Below are positions 7,973 to 17,440 of a stretch of 64,000 nt of DNA, piece by piece. The notes under the pieces were generated by a model. The model was not told the DNA's origin and made no database searches. It saw only the letters and a program-made list of their open reading frames with translations. Every line of letters begins with the position of its first letter. Positions within the stretch are counted from its first letter, which is position 1. Origin of the DNA: Phenylobacterium conjunctum (GTDB taxonomy: Bacteria > Pseudomonadota > Alphaproteobacteria > Caulobacterales > Caulobacteraceae); NCBI RefSeq assembly GCF_042679085.1, contig NZ_JBHTLQ010000004.1, positions 1 to 64,000 of the forward strand, given 5' to 3'. Position numbers and translations under genes: made by a program.

Positions 7973-9703
7973 TCACTTCGCCGCCGGGATCGGCGGCTTG
8001 AAGTCGGGGGACCAGTGGGTGGCGGTGCCGGCGGTGACGTACCAACAGATCAGCAGGGCGCAGATCAGCGCCCCTGGGACATAGGCGTTGGTCCTTCGAT
8101 AGGTGAAGGCGCCGATGATCCCGACCACCGCCATCAGCGGGATGAACTGGATCGCGATGATGACGTTCAGCGGCTCGGACGGGGTGGCGAGCAGGCCCGT
8201 GGTGAACAGGCTGGCGTACTGGACGCCGACCAGGATCGCGAAGCCGCCCGCCATGGCGACGGCGGCGGTCAGGTAGGCGGCGACCGGCCCCTCGCCCTTC
8301 ACCGCCAAGTCGGCGCTGAGCGGCCGCAGGGCGACCAGGAAATAGGCCGTCCAGAGCGGCAGATAGCTGAGCGCGTAGCGGGCGTGGACGGCGTCCAACG
8401 GCTTCAGCCCCAGGACCCAGAAGCGGTAGTCGACCTTGAACAGGGCGTCGACCAGGGCCAGGGAGCCATAGCCCACCGCCATGACCGCCACGGCGAGCAG
8501 GATGGCCGGCCCGCCCAGCTTGGCCAGGTTCGACTTGCCCCGCCGCAGGACGAGGCCCAGGACCAGGGTGATCAGGCCGTTGAGGATCGCCCAGACCAGC
8601 AGCTGGTTGGTGACCCACTGGGGGAAGGCCTTCATCGGGAAGAACAGGTTCCCGAGCTTCATGAACGGGAAATAGGTCACGGCCGGGATGGCGATGATCA
8701 GCAACAGGCTGATCAGCCAGCGCCCGTCGCGCTTGAGCGTGGTGGGCTGGGGCTCAGCCGCCAGGCCCGCGAACAGCGGCGCGCCCAGCAGTAACTCGAA
8801 GGTCCCGAGCAGCAGCAGCACGAAGCCGACGAAGGCGGCCAAGGTGCCGACCTCCTTCCAGATCCAGACCTGGTTGTTCGGATCCAGCGGCCGGGCCTCG
8901 CCGTTCAGGGTGGTCTGGAACCAGTCGACGGCATGGCCGATCCCGGCGCGGGAGAAATGCTCCCACGGATGGGTGATCGGCGGGTTCCAGAGGATGCGGC
9001 CGGTTCCGGCGGCGATATCGCCATAGAGCCTGCCCTCCACCACCGGGCCGGACACGCCGAACAGACCTTGCAGGCGCGTGGAGGTGGCGACCATCGAGCC
9101 CTTGGGAACCTGCCACATCAGGACGGAGAACTCGTCGAACTTGCCGAACACCAGGGCGACATTGCGCGGGCTCGTCGGGGTGGCGGTGGCCGGGGCGCCC
9201 AGCAGGCCAGGGGTCGTGCCCTCCAGGACGATGGACCGATAGCCGTCGGGCTGGTCCGCCGCGGCCGAGAGCACGGCGCCGGCGCCGAGGCTGTGGCCCT
9301 CCAGCCCGATATTGCCGCGATCAACTTCCGGGCGGGACTGGAGATAGCGCAGGGCCGCAGGCCCGCCGAAGCCCTGGGCGGCCACCGTGGCGCCGGAATA
9401 GCCGTGGCCGGTCATATCCATGGCCAGCACCACAAAGCCCCGGCGCGCCAGCTCAATGGCGAAGGGGCTCTGCATCTCGCGGGTGTTGATATAGCCGTGG
9501 CTGACCAGCACGGCCGGGGCCGGATGGGCGGCGGTCGCGTTGGGCGGCAGATAGAGCAGGCCGCTCATCACCACCCCCTTGTCGCCCGGAAAGCGGACGT
9601 CGGTGACCTTGACCCCACCCGTGGTCTGGACCGCGTGGGCCAGGGCCGCGCCGATCAGGATCACCAGCCAGCCCAAGACGAATAGCCGCCACTTGCCGCG
9701 CAT
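7973..9703 (-). CDS. Alpha/beta hydrolase fused to a multi-helix membrane domain
   Basis: About 576 aa in two halves. After an N-terminal helix (WRLFVLGWLVILIGAALAHA), residues 35-270 form an alpha/beta hydrolase with the oxyanion-side LVSHGY and a nucleophile elbow GHSLGAG near residue 143. From about residue 290 on there are eight or more membrane helices (for example TLAAFVGFVLLLLGTFELLLG and LGGPAILLAVAVMAVGYGSLA). The hydrolase head presumably faces the periplasm. The substrate is unknown. The ATG at 9703 is preferred over a GTG at 9712 because GGGGGAG then sits 8 bases upstream. No operon partner. Confidence 0.82.
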   Translation of the reverse strand: MRGKWRLFVLGWLVILIGAALAHAVQTTGGVKVTDVRFPGDKGVVMSGLLYLPPNATAAHPAPAVLVSHGYINTREMQSPFAIELARRGFVVLAMDMTGHGYSGATVAAQGFGGPAALRYLQSRPEVDRGNIGLEGHSLGAGAVLSAAADQPDGYRSIVLEGTTPGLLGAPATATPTSPRNVALVFGKFDEFSVLMWQVPKGSMVATSTRLQGLFGVSGPVVEGRLYGDIAAGTGRILWNPPITHPWEHFSRAGIGHAVDWFQTTLNGEARPLDPNNQVWIWKEVGTLAAFVGFVLLLLGTFELLLGAPLFAGLAAEPQPTTLKRDGRWLISLLLIIAIPAVTYFPFMKLGNLFFPMKAFPQWVTNQLLVWAILNGLITLVLGLVLRRGKSNLAKLGGPAILLAVAVMAVGYGSLALVDALFKVDYRFWVLGLKPLDAVHARYALSYLPLWTAYFLVALRPLSADLAVKGEGPVAAYLTAAVAMAGGFAILVGVQYASLFTTGLLATPSEPLNVIIAIQFIPLMAVVGIIGAFTYRRTNAYVPGALICALLICWYVTAGTATHWSPDFKPPIPAAK

Positions 9704-9787
9704 GGCCTTCACTCCCCCCAGTGTTTGTTAGGCGGGACTATGGGCGTCACGCGACCTTGCGGGAACCGGCAAAATGGGTCGGCCGAG

Positions 9788-12115
9788 CTAGAGCTTCACC
9801 CCGCGAAGCCTGAGCGCGTTGGCGACGACGCTGACCGAGGACAGGGACATGGCGGCCGCAGCCACCGCCGGCGACAGCACCAGGCCGAAGGCCGGGTACA
9901 GCACGCCCGCCGCCAGCGGCACGCCCGCCAGGTTGTAGGCGAAGGCGAAGGTCAGGTTCTGGCGAATGTTGCGCAAGGTCGCCCGCGACAGGATCGCCGC
10001 CCGTTCAAGCCCGGCTAGGTCGCCTGACAACAGGGTCACCCCGGCGCTCTCAATGGCCACGTCGGCGCCGGCGCCCATGGCCACGCCCACGTCGGCGGCG
10101 GCCAGGGCGGGCGCGTCATTGACCCCGTCGCCGGCCATGGCGACCACGCGGCCCTCGGCCTTCAGCCGGGCGACCACGGCGGCCTTGTCCGCCGGGGAGA
10201 CCTCCGCCTCGACCTCGGTCAGGCCCAGGCGCTGGGCCACCGCCTGGGCGGTGACGGCGTTGTCCCCCGTCAGCATGACCACGCGCAGGCCCCTGGCCTT
10301 GAGGCGGGCAAGGGCGTCAGGCGTCGAAGCCTTGATCGGGTCGGCGATGGCCAGCAGGCCGGCCAGGGCGCCGTTGATGGCGACAAACACCACCGTCGCG
10401 CCCTCGCGACGCAGGGCGTCGGCGCGCTCGGCCAGCGGGGCGGGATCGACCCCATGCTCGGCCAGCAGGGCGCGGCCGCCGACCACCACGGCACGGCCCT
10501 CGACCCGGCCCAGGACCCCCTGGCCCACGGGAGAGCGGAAGTCCTGGGGTTCAGCCAGGGTCAGGCCTCGGTCCCGGGCGGCGCGGACGATGGCCGCGGC
10601 CAGGGGGTGTTCGCTGGCGCGCTCCAGCCCGGCCGAGAGACGCAGCAGTTCGGCCTCGTCGCGGCCGTCGGTGGGGACGACGGCGGTCACCGCGGGCTGA
10701 CCCTCGGTCAGAGTGCCGGTCTTGTCGACCACCAGGGTGTCCACCGCCTCGAAGCGCTCCAGGGCGGCGGCGTCGCGGAACAGGACGCCGGCCTGGGCGC
10801 CCCGGCCCACGCCGACCATGATCGAGATCGGCGTGGCCAGGCCCAGGGCGCAGGGACAGGCGATGATCAGCACACTGACCCCGGCCACCAGGGCGTAGGC
10901 CAGGCGCGGCTCCGGCCCGAACAGGCTCCAGCCGACGACGGCGGCGAGGGCGGCGGCGACCACCCCCGGCACGAACCACCCGGACACCCGATCGGCCAGG
11001 CGCTGGATCGGCGCCCGGCTGCGCTGGGCCGCGGCGACCAGCTGGACGATCTGGGACAATAGGGTGTCGGCCCCGACCTTCTGGGCGGTCATGACGAAGC
11101 CGCCGGTGGTGTTCAGCGCGCCCGCGGTGACGGGATCGCCGGGGGCTTTGGCGACGGGCATGGCCTCGCCGGTGACCAGGCTCTCGTCCACCGCCCCGTG
11201 GCCCTCGGCGACGACGCCGTCGACCGGGATCTTCTCACCGGGCCGGACGCGCAGGCGGTCGCCAGGACGGATCTGGTCGACCGCGACGCTCTCGTCGCCT
11301 CCGTCGGCCCGGACCCGCAGCGCCGTCTTGGGCGCGAGGTTCAGGAGGGCGCGCAGGGCGCCTGAGGTCTGCTCGCGGGCGCGCAGTTCCAGGATCTGGC
11401 CCACCAGCACCAGCACCACGATGACCGCGGCGGCCTCGAAATAGAGCGGCGGCTCGCCATGCATGCCACGGAAGGCGGCCGGGATCATGGCCGGCGCCAA
11501 CGTGGCGGCGACGCTGAACAGCCAGGCCACCCCGGTCCCCAGGGCGATCAGGGTGAACATGTTGAGGTTGCGGGTGACGACCGAGGCCCAGCCGCGGGCG
11601 AAGAAGGGCGCGCCGGCCCACAGCACCACCGGGCTGGCCAGGGCGAACTCGATCCAGGCCAACAGGTCGGGCGCCAGCGGCCAGTGCAGGCCGGTCAGGT
11701 GCGGTCCCATCTCCAGCACCAGCAGCGGCAGGGCGAGCGCGCCACCCAGCCAGGCTCGGCGGGTGAAGTCCTCAAGCTCCGGATTCGGCGGCGCCTCGGC
11801 GGTGACCAGCTCGGGCTCCAGGGCCATGCCGCACAAGGGACAGGAGCCCGGTCCTTCCTGGCGGATCTCCGGGTGCATGGGGCAGGTGTAGATGGTCCCA
11901 GGCGGGGCCGGCGGATCGGGCTCGCGCGGCTCCAGGTAGCGCGCCGGGTCCGCGGTGAACTTCGTATGGCAGCCCTGGGCGCAGAACCGATAGGTGCGCC
12001 CCTCGTACTCGGCGAAGGGCTTCTGGGCCTTCCGATCCACCTTCATGCCGCACACCGGATCGATGTCGAAATCCCCGTCGGGCTGGGCGGGGGCGTGGTT
12101 GTGATGATGGGCCAT
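9788..12115 (-). CDS. copA: Copper-exporting P1B-type ATPase
   Basis: Pumps Cu(I) out of the cytoplasm. Numbered from the ATG at 12115 (775 aa): a His-rich head (AHHHNHAP), a YHS domain (DPVCGMKV...FCAQGC, about 18-62), a heavy-metal-binding domain (YTCPMHPEI...GSCPLCGM, about 76-98), eight helices, the CPC metal site in CPCALGLATP (420-422), the phosphorylated Asp in DKTGT (464-468) and GDGVNDAPAL. Instead of the classic CxxC HMA domains it carries the YHS plus HMBD head. The start is supported by AGGGAG upstream; the TTG at 12163 lies in the operator region. It is divergent from csoR and should be induced by copper. Confidence 0.95.
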   Translation of the reverse strand: MAHHHNHAPAQPDGDFDIDPVCGMKVDRKAQKPFAEYEGRTYRFCAQGCHTKFTADPARYLEPREPDPPAPPGTIYTCPMHPEIRQEGPGSCPLCGMALEPELVTAEAPPNPELEDFTRRAWLGGALALPLLVLEMGPHLTGLHWPLAPDLLAWIEFALASPVVLWAGAPFFARGWASVVTRNLNMFTLIALGTGVAWLFSVAATLAPAMIPAAFRGMHGEPPLYFEAAAVIVVLVLVGQILELRAREQTSGALRALLNLAPKTALRVRADGGDESVAVDQIRPGDRLRVRPGEKIPVDGVVAEGHGAVDESLVTGEAMPVAKAPGDPVTAGALNTTGGFVMTAQKVGADTLLSQIVQLVAAAQRSRAPIQRLADRVSGWFVPGVVAAALAAVVGWSLFGPEPRLAYALVAGVSVLIIACPCALGLATPISIMVGVGRGAQAGVLFRDAAALERFEAVDTLVVDKTGTLTEGQPAVTAVVPTDGRDEAELLRLSAGLERASEHPLAAAIVRAARDRGLTLAEPQDFRSPVGQGVLGRVEGRAVVVGGRALLAEHGVDPAPLAERADALRREGATVVFVAINGALAGLLAIADPIKASTPDALARLKARGLRVVMLTGDNAVTAQAVAQRLGLTEVEAEVSPADKAAVVARLKAEGRVVAMAGDGVNDAPALAAADVGVAMGAGADVAIESAGVTLLSGDLAGLERAAILSRATLRNIRQNLTFAFAYNLAGVPLAAGVLYPAFGLVLSPAVAAAAMSLSSVSVVANALRLRGVKL

Positions 12116-12137
12116 GGCGGATCTCCCTGCCCGCCAG

Positions 12138-12182
12138 ATATACCCCCCGGGGGCATATTGCAATTACCCCCCATGGGTATAA
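12138..12182. promoter_or_regulatory. Two CsoR-type operators between copA and csoR
   Basis: Two GC-rich palindromic sites lie in the 76-bp divergent region: TACCCCCCGGGGGCA in 12141-12155, extended by AT-rich flanks (12138-12158), and ATTACCCCCCATGGGTATAA (12163-12182). Both resemble the C-run/G-run operators bound by CsoR. TATAAG at 12178-12183 could be the csoR -10, placing its transcript start almost at the csoR ATG. TATATC on the minus strand (12142-12137) could be the copA -10. Each site therefore overlaps a likely promoter. Confidence 0.7.
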
Positions 12183-12191
12183 GCTTCACCT

Positions 12192-12467
12192 ATGGACCAT
12201 GCCGCCAAGCCCAAGCTGCTCAATCGCCTGAACCGGATCGAAGGCCAGGTGCGGGGGATCGCCCGCATGGTCGAGGAAGACCGCTACTGCATCGATGTGC
12301 TGACCCAGCTGCAGGCGGTGCGCGCGGCCCTCTCCAAGGTGGAGACGGAGATTCTGAAGACCCACCTGGACCACTGTATCGAAGGGGCCATCGTCTCGGG
12401 TGACGCTGCGGAACAGCGCAGAAAGGCCGGAGAGCTGATCGAACTGCTCAGTCGAACGGCGCGGTGA
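12192..12467 (+). CDS. csoR: Copper-sensing repressor, CsoR family
   Basis: 91 aa, all-helical DUF156 protein (LNRLNRIEGQVRGIARMVEE at the N-terminus). The Cu(I) ligand triad C-H-C is present as Cys33, His58 and Cys62 (RYCID...THLDHC). With apo-protein bound, the copper pump promoter is off; Cu(I) binding releases it. It sits divergently next to copA with matching operators in between, which fixes its role. No clear ribosome-binding site, so the transcript may be leaderless. Confidence 0.93.
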   Translation: MDHAAKPKLLNRLNRIEGQVRGIARMVEEDRYCIDVLTQLQAVRAALSKVETEILKTHLDHCIEGAIVSGDAAEQRRKAGELIELLSRTAR

Positions 12468-12558
12468 AGCGTCGCAAGCAGGGAGGCCCTATTTCCGTCT
12501 CCGTTCCGACGTCCAAAGCTGCTAGACGAATGATCAGGGAGAGGAGAGCGGGGCCTTG

Positions 12559-14823
12559 ATGCCGTCACCGACAGTCGCCATTCGCGGCCAGCGCAGCCTG
12601 TTGCGCCAGATCCGCGAAGCCTTGGCCGGGGGCGGTCCCGCCCAGGCGCGGCTGGACATGGTCGTGCGGATCATCGCCCGTTCGATGGTGGCCGAGGTCT
12701 GCTCGCTCTATATGCGCCGGGCCGTCGGCGACATGGAGCTGTTCGCCACCGAGGGCCTGGATCCCGGCGCCGTCCACGTCACCCGCATGAAACCGGGCGA
12801 GGGCCTGGTCGGCGAGATTATGCGCCTGGGCCGGCCGCTGAACCTGTCCGACGCCCCGAACCACCCGGCCTTCTCCTATCGCCCGGAAACCGGCGAAGAC
12901 CCCTTCCACGCCTTCATGGGCGTGCCCCTGCTGCGCGGCGGCCGGGCCATCGGCGTGCTGGTGGTCCAGAACCGCACCGAGCGGGTCTATTCCGACGACG
13001 AGGTCGAGGACCTGCAGATCGTCGCCATGGTGCTGGCCGAGATGGTGGCCGGCGGTGAGCTGGCGACCGAAGGCCCGCTGAACGGCATCGACCTGGCGCC
13101 GACCAAGCCCGAGCGCATGAAGGGGGCCAAGTTCGCCGACGGCCTGGCCCTGGGCGTCGCCGTGCTGCACGAACCGCCCGTGGCGCCGTCCCAGCTGCTG
13201 GCCGAGGACATCGGCGCCGAGGACGCGCGGCTGAAGACCGCCATCCACGAGCTGCAGGCCCAGATCGACAGCATGCTGGAAGGCCAGCACGGCCTGGTCG
13301 AAGCCTCTTACGAGGTGCTTGAGACCTACCGCATGTTCGCCCACGACCGGGGCTGGAACCGGTCGCTGGAAGAAGCCGTACGCAACGGCCTGACCGCCGA
13401 GGCGGCGGTGGAGCGGGTGCGCTCGGAGCACCGGGCCCGCCTGGGCCAGGCCCGCGACCCTTACCTGCGCGAGCGGCTGCACGACTTCGAGGATCTGGCC
13501 GACCGGCTGCTGCGCCACCTGTCCGGCGACGGGGCCACGGCCCGCGCCCTGCCCGACGGCGCGATCCTGATCGCCCGGAACCTCGGTCCCGCCGACCTCT
13601 TGGAATATGACCGCACCAAGCTGAAGGGTCTGTTGCTGGAGGAAGGCTCGGCGGCCAGCCATGCGGCCATCGTGGCCCGCGCCCTGGACATCCCTTGCGT
13701 CGGCCGCCTGACCGGCCTGCGCGACAAGGTCAGCGAAGGCGACCCGGTCATCGTCGACGCCGAGACCGGCGAGGCCTATCTCCGCCCGCGTCCGGACGTG
13801 GTGAAGGCGCTTCAGGCCCGCCTGGAAGTCCGCCTGCAGCGCCGGGCCGAGTTCGCCAAGCTGCGCGACACCCCGGCCTTCACCCGCGACGGCGCCAAGA
13901 TCACCCTGCTGATGAACGCCGGCCTGGACGTCGACCTCGACATCCTGGCCGAGACCGGGGCGGAGGGCATCGGCCTGTTCCGCACCGAGTTCCAGTTCAT
14001 GGTGGCCGAGGAAATGCCCCGGTTCAGCGCCCAGGCCGCGCTCTACGCCCGGGTGATGGACGCCGCCGGCGATCTGCCGGTCACCTTCCGAACCCTGGAC
14101 CTGGGCGGCGACAAGGTGCTGCCCTATCTTGAGGCTGAGCGGGAGGACAATCCGGCGCTCGGCTGGCGCGCCATCCGCATGGGCCTGGACCGCCCGGCCC
14201 TGCTGCGCCTGCAGCTGCGGGCCCTGATCGCCGCCGCCCGCGGCCGGGCCTTGCGCATCATGTTCCCCCTGGTGTCCAGTGTGGACGAGTTCCGCGCCGC
14301 CCGCGCCCTGGTGGACACCGAGGTCGCCTGGGCCCAGCGCCGCGGCCGGCCCGCGCCGTCGCGCCTGGACGTCGGCGCGATGATCGAGGCGCCGGCGGTG
14401 ATCTGGCACCTGGACGCCCTGTTGCCGATGACCGACTTCGTCAGTGTCGGGACCAATGACCTGATGCAGTACCTGTTCGCCGCCGACCGGGGCAATCCGC
14501 GGGTGTCGGACCGCTACGACTTCCTGTCGCCGCCGGCCCTGCGCGCCCTGGAGGCGATCCAGCGCGGCTGCGCCGAGACGGGGACGCCGGTGTCGGTCTG
14601 CGGCGAGATGGCGGGGCGGCCTCTGGAGGCCTTCGTCCTCACGGCTCTGGGCTTTGAGCGGCTGTCCATGCCGCCGGCCGGGATCGGCCCGGTGAAGCAG
14701 ATGGTGCTGTCCTGCGACCGGGAGGCCGCACGGCGCGGGGTTTCGACCCTGATCAAGAGCTCGGCCGGCTCGATCCGCAATGAGATCGAAACCCTGGCCC
14801 GCAAGCTCTATCTCGCCATCTAG
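12559..14823 (+). CDS. ptsP: Nitrogen-PTS enzyme I (PEP-protein phosphotransferase)
   Basis: About 754 aa. An N-terminal GAF domain (about residues 20-165, MVVRIIARSMVAEVCSLYMRR) is followed by the enzyme I body. The phosphorylated His368 is in EGSAASHAAIVARAL. The PEP-binding barrel follows, with GIGLFRTEFQFM, FRTLDLGGDK and VSVGTNDLMQYL. It starts the PtsP-NPr-EIIA(Ntr) relay that in alphaproteobacteria responds to glutamine and feeds the stringent response. The reading frame opens with TTG-ATG; I use the ATG, which has GAGGAGAG about ten bases upstream. Neither NPr nor EIIA is in the window. Confidence 0.95.
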   Translation: MPSPTVAIRGQRSLLRQIREALAGGGPAQARLDMVVRIIARSMVAEVCSLYMRRAVGDMELFATEGLDPGAVHVTRMKPGEGLVGEIMRLGRPLNLSDAPNHPAFSYRPETGEDPFHAFMGVPLLRGGRAIGVLVVQNRTERVYSDDEVEDLQIVAMVLAEMVAGGELATEGPLNGIDLAPTKPERMKGAKFADGLALGVAVLHEPPVAPSQLLAEDIGAEDARLKTAIHELQAQIDSMLEGQHGLVEASYEVLETYRMFAHDRGWNRSLEEAVRNGLTAEAAVERVRSEHRARLGQARDPYLRERLHDFEDLADRLLRHLSGDGATARALPDGAILIARNLGPADLLEYDRTKLKGLLLEEGSAASHAAIVARALDIPCVGRLTGLRDKVSEGDPVIVDAETGEAYLRPRPDVVKALQARLEVRLQRRAEFAKLRDTPAFTRDGAKITLLMNAGLDVDLDILAETGAEGIGLFRTEFQFMVAEEMPRFSAQAALYARVMDAAGDLPVTFRTLDLGGDKVLPYLEAEREDNPALGWRAIRMGLDRPALLRLQLRALIAAARGRALRIMFPLVSSVDEFRAARALVDTEVAWAQRRGRPAPSRLDVGAMIEAPAVIWHLDALLPMTDFVSVGTNDLMQYLFAADRGNPRVSDRYDFLSPPALRALEAIQRGCAETGTPVSVCGEMAGRPLEAFVLTALGFERLSMPPAGIGPVKQMVLSCDREAARRGVSTLIKSSAGSIRNEIETLARKLYLAI

Positions 14824-15052
14824 GAGAAGTGGCGGGGGCGCTGTCCCTGCGACGCTCAGGAAAAGCCCGCCAGGGTAGCGTGAACAGCAGAACAGCCACG
14901 CTCGCGCGAGGCGCGAATTAACCATTCAGTCCGAAATATTCTATTGATTTCCGATGATTAGCGTGATACTTCAAATATAGAGTTAAGATCCGGCACGTCC
15001 GGGTCTTTTTGGGGGCGTAGAGGCGCGTGAGCGCCGACACGGAAGAGCAGGG
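14824..15052. other. AT-rich intergenic region with CtrA-like half-site and weak hairpin
   Basis: This interval contains the most AT-rich stretch I noticed (about 14915-14993). TTAACCAT at 14918-14925 matches a CtrA half-site; I see no second TTAA at the expected distance. A short CCGG/CCGG hairpin followed by TCTTTTT (about 14991-15010) may end ptsP transcripts. The region presumably also holds the promoter for the RodZ-like gene. Confidence 0.4.
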
Positions 15053-16144
15053 GTGCGTGTAGCCATGCCGCTCGATACTGGCGGGGTTACGAATCTTCAT
15101 TTGCCGACGGACTGGGATCGGGATCCCAGCGTCGCAGAGTCCTATATGCCCACCTTGGATTCCGCTCCTGATATTGGCGTCGCGTTGAAGACCGCCCGCG
15201 AGTTCCGCGGCCTGTCGCTGCAGGACGTCGCCGACCAGACCCGCATTCGCCGCGCCTATCTGGCCGCCATCGAAGAGATGCGGCTGGACGAGCTGCCCTC
15301 GCGGCCCTTCACGATCGGATATGTGCGCGCCTACGCCACGGCCCTGGGCCTCGACGCCGAGGCCGCCGTCGAGCGGTTCAAGGCCGATGAACCGGCCCCG
15401 GACGAGCCCCTTCGCGCCCCGGTGGGCGTCCGGCGCGATGGCGATCCGCGCCTGATGACCATGGTTGTCCTCGGCCTGCTGCTGATCGGCGCTGTCGTGC
15501 TGTGGAACGTCGCCCAGCGGGCGATGAACGAACAGGCCCCGCCGCCCTCCACCGCCCCGGCCAACGTCGCCGCCACGGTGGCGACCGCCAGCGGCCCGGT
15601 GTCCCTGGGCGCGCCGTTGCCGGCGCCGGTCGAGTCCACGACGCCGACCCCCTATGTGACGCCCGGCCTGGAAGCCGCCGCCGCGGCCTCGGGCTCCGCC
15701 GACGCCGTGGACGCGGTCCGCAAGGCCGCCGCCAAGAACCCGCAAGCCGAGGCGGTCGATCCGAACGCCCGCCCCATGCCGCAGGTCTTCGCCCCCGACG
15801 GCGCCGTCTATGGCGCCCCGGCCAACGCCTCGGTGGTCACCCTGCAGGCCCGCAAGCCGACTTCGCTGATCGTGCGGGGCGCGGACGGCTCGGTCTATTT
15901 CGCCCGCCAGCTGGCGGCCGGCGAAGCCTATCGGGCCCCGACCCTGAAGGGCGTCACCGCCGATGTGGTCGAGGCCGGCGCGGTCCAGGCTTTCGTGGCC
16001 GGCCAGAGCCGCGGCCTCTTGCCCGTGGGCCTGAACTCGGTGACCAAGCTGGCCGCCACGGCCCCGGCGCCGGTCGTCGCCCCTGTGGCCCCCGCGGCCC
16101 CGGCGATCACCCCCGCCAAACCGACGACCGCCGCGCCGCGCTGA
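15053..16144 (+). CDS. RodZ-like helix-turn-helix membrane protein
   Basis: 363 aa. A cytoplasmic HTH_25 domain (about residues 40-105: GVALKTAREFRGLSLQDVADQTRIRRAYLAAIEE) is followed by a single membrane helix (about 139-156, MTMVVLGLLLIGAVVLWNV). A long Ala/Pro/Val linker and a periplasmic DUF4115 domain (about 260-330, ARKPTSLIVRGADGSVYFARQLAAGEAYRAP) complete it. This is the RodZ layout; RodZ links MreB filaments to cell-wall growth. The GTG start has GGAAGAG before it; ATG at 15065 is an alternative. It precedes ispG by 51 bases. Confidence 0.82.
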   Translation: MRVAMPLDTGGVTNLHLPTDWDRDPSVAESYMPTLDSAPDIGVALKTAREFRGLSLQDVADQTRIRRAYLAAIEEMRLDELPSRPFTIGYVRAYATALGLDAEAAVERFKADEPAPDEPLRAPVGVRRDGDPRLMTMVVLGLLLIGAVVLWNVAQRAMNEQAPPPSTAPANVAATVATASGPVSLGAPLPAPVESTTPTPYVTPGLEAAAAASGSADAVDAVRKAAAKNPQAEAVDPNARPMPQVFAPDGAVYGAPANASVVTLQARKPTSLIVRGADGSVYFARQLAAGEAYRAPTLKGVTADVVEAGAVQAFVAGQSRGLLPVGLNSVTKLAATAPAPVVAPVAPAAPAITPAKPTTAAPR

Positions 16145-16195
16145 CATCGAACCGGCCTTGGGTTTTCCCGCGGCTGGGCCTATTTTCCGCACGCC

Positions 16196-17335
16196 ATGAC
16201 CGTGCAAGATCACACCCACGTCCGCCCGTGGCGCGCCATTGACCGGCGCGTCTCCCGCAAGATCCGCGTCGGCGATGTCGAGGTGGGCGGCGATGCGCCG
16301 ATCACCGTCCAGTCGATGACCAACACCCTGACGGCGGACGCGGGCGCGACCATCGACCAGATCCGCCGGCTGGAAGAGGCGGGGGCCGACATCGTGCGGG
16401 TGTCCTGCCCGGACGAGGACTCCACCGCGGCCTTCTCGACCATCGCCAAGGCGGCCAAGGTCCCGCTCGTGGCGGACATCCACTTCCACTACAAGCGCGG
16501 CATCGAGGCGGCCAAGGCCGGCGCGGCCTGCCTGCGGATCAATCCGGGCAATATCGGCTCGCCCGCGCGGGTGAAGGAAGTCATCCAGGCCGCCCGCGAC
16601 CATGGCTGCTCCATGCGCATCGGGGTCAACGCCGGCAGCCTTGAGCCCCACCTGCTGGAAAAGTACGGCGAGCCCTGCCCCGCCGCCATGGTCGAGAGCG
16701 CGCTGGACCACGCCCGCATCCTGCAGGACCACGACTTCCACGAATTCAAGATCAGCGTGAAGGCCTCCGACGTCTTCATGACCGTGGCCGCCTACCAGCA
16801 GCTGGCAGAGGCCATCGACTGCCCCCTGCACGTGGGCGTCACCGAGGCCGGCGGCCTGCGCTCTGGCACCATCAAGTCGTCCATCGGCATGGGCTCCCTG
16901 CTCTGGGCCGGGATCGGCGACACCATCCGGGTCAGCCTGGCGGCCGATCCGGTGGAGGAGATCAAGGTCGGCTTCGACATCCTGAAGTCGCTCGGTCTGC
17001 GCCACCGCGGCGTGAATATCATCGCCTGTCCGTCCTGCGCCCGGCAGGGCTTCAACGTCATTCAGACGGTGGAGACCCTGGAACAGCGGCTGGCCCACAT
17101 CTCCACGCCCATGAGCCTGTCGATCATCGGCTGCGTGGTGAACGGCCCCGGCGAGGCCCTCTTGACCGACGTCGGCTTCACCGGCGGCGGCAAGGGCGCG
17201 GGCATGGTCTATCTGGCCGGGAAGCCGGACCACAAGATGGACAACGACCGCATGGTCGACCACATCGTCGAGCTGGTCGAGGCCAAGGCGGCCGAGCTGG
17301 AGAAGGCCCGCGCCGGCCTGCAGGCCGCCGAGTAG
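16196..17335 (+). CDS. ispG: 4-Hydroxy-3-methylbut-2-en-1-yl diphosphate synthase
   Basis: Penultimate enzyme of the MEP isoprenoid pathway; converts methylerythritol cyclodiphosphate to HMBPP with a [4Fe-4S] cluster. 379 aa, normal for the bacterial two-domain form. The TIM barrel carries VQSMTNTLTADAGATIDQI and LRINPGNIG. The cluster ligands are Cys278 and Cys281 (CPSCARQ) and Cys313 with Glu320 (GCVVNGPGE). It follows the RodZ-like gene closely on the same strand, a neighbourhood seen in several proteobacteria. Confidence 0.96.
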   Translation: MTVQDHTHVRPWRAIDRRVSRKIRVGDVEVGGDAPITVQSMTNTLTADAGATIDQIRRLEEAGADIVRVSCPDEDSTAAFSTIAKAAKVPLVADIHFHYKRGIEAAKAGAACLRINPGNIGSPARVKEVIQAARDHGCSMRIGVNAGSLEPHLLEKYGEPCPAAMVESALDHARILQDHDFHEFKISVKASDVFMTVAAYQQLAEAIDCPLHVGVTEAGGLRSGTIKSSIGMGSLLWAGIGDTIRVSLAADPVEEIKVGFDILKSLGLRHRGVNIIACPSCARQGFNVIQTVETLEQRLAHISTPMSLSIIGCVVNGPGEALLTDVGFTGGGKGAGMVYLAGKPDHKMDNDRMVDHIVELVEAKAAELEKARAGLQAAE

Positions 17336-17440
17336 GGTTCGGCGAACGGCGCGCAAGAATCTCAAACCTGACGCCCGCGTCACCACTTGCGCGAGCGCGC
17401 CCAGCTTGATTAGGTGCCGCCTCCATCAGGGAGAGACATC

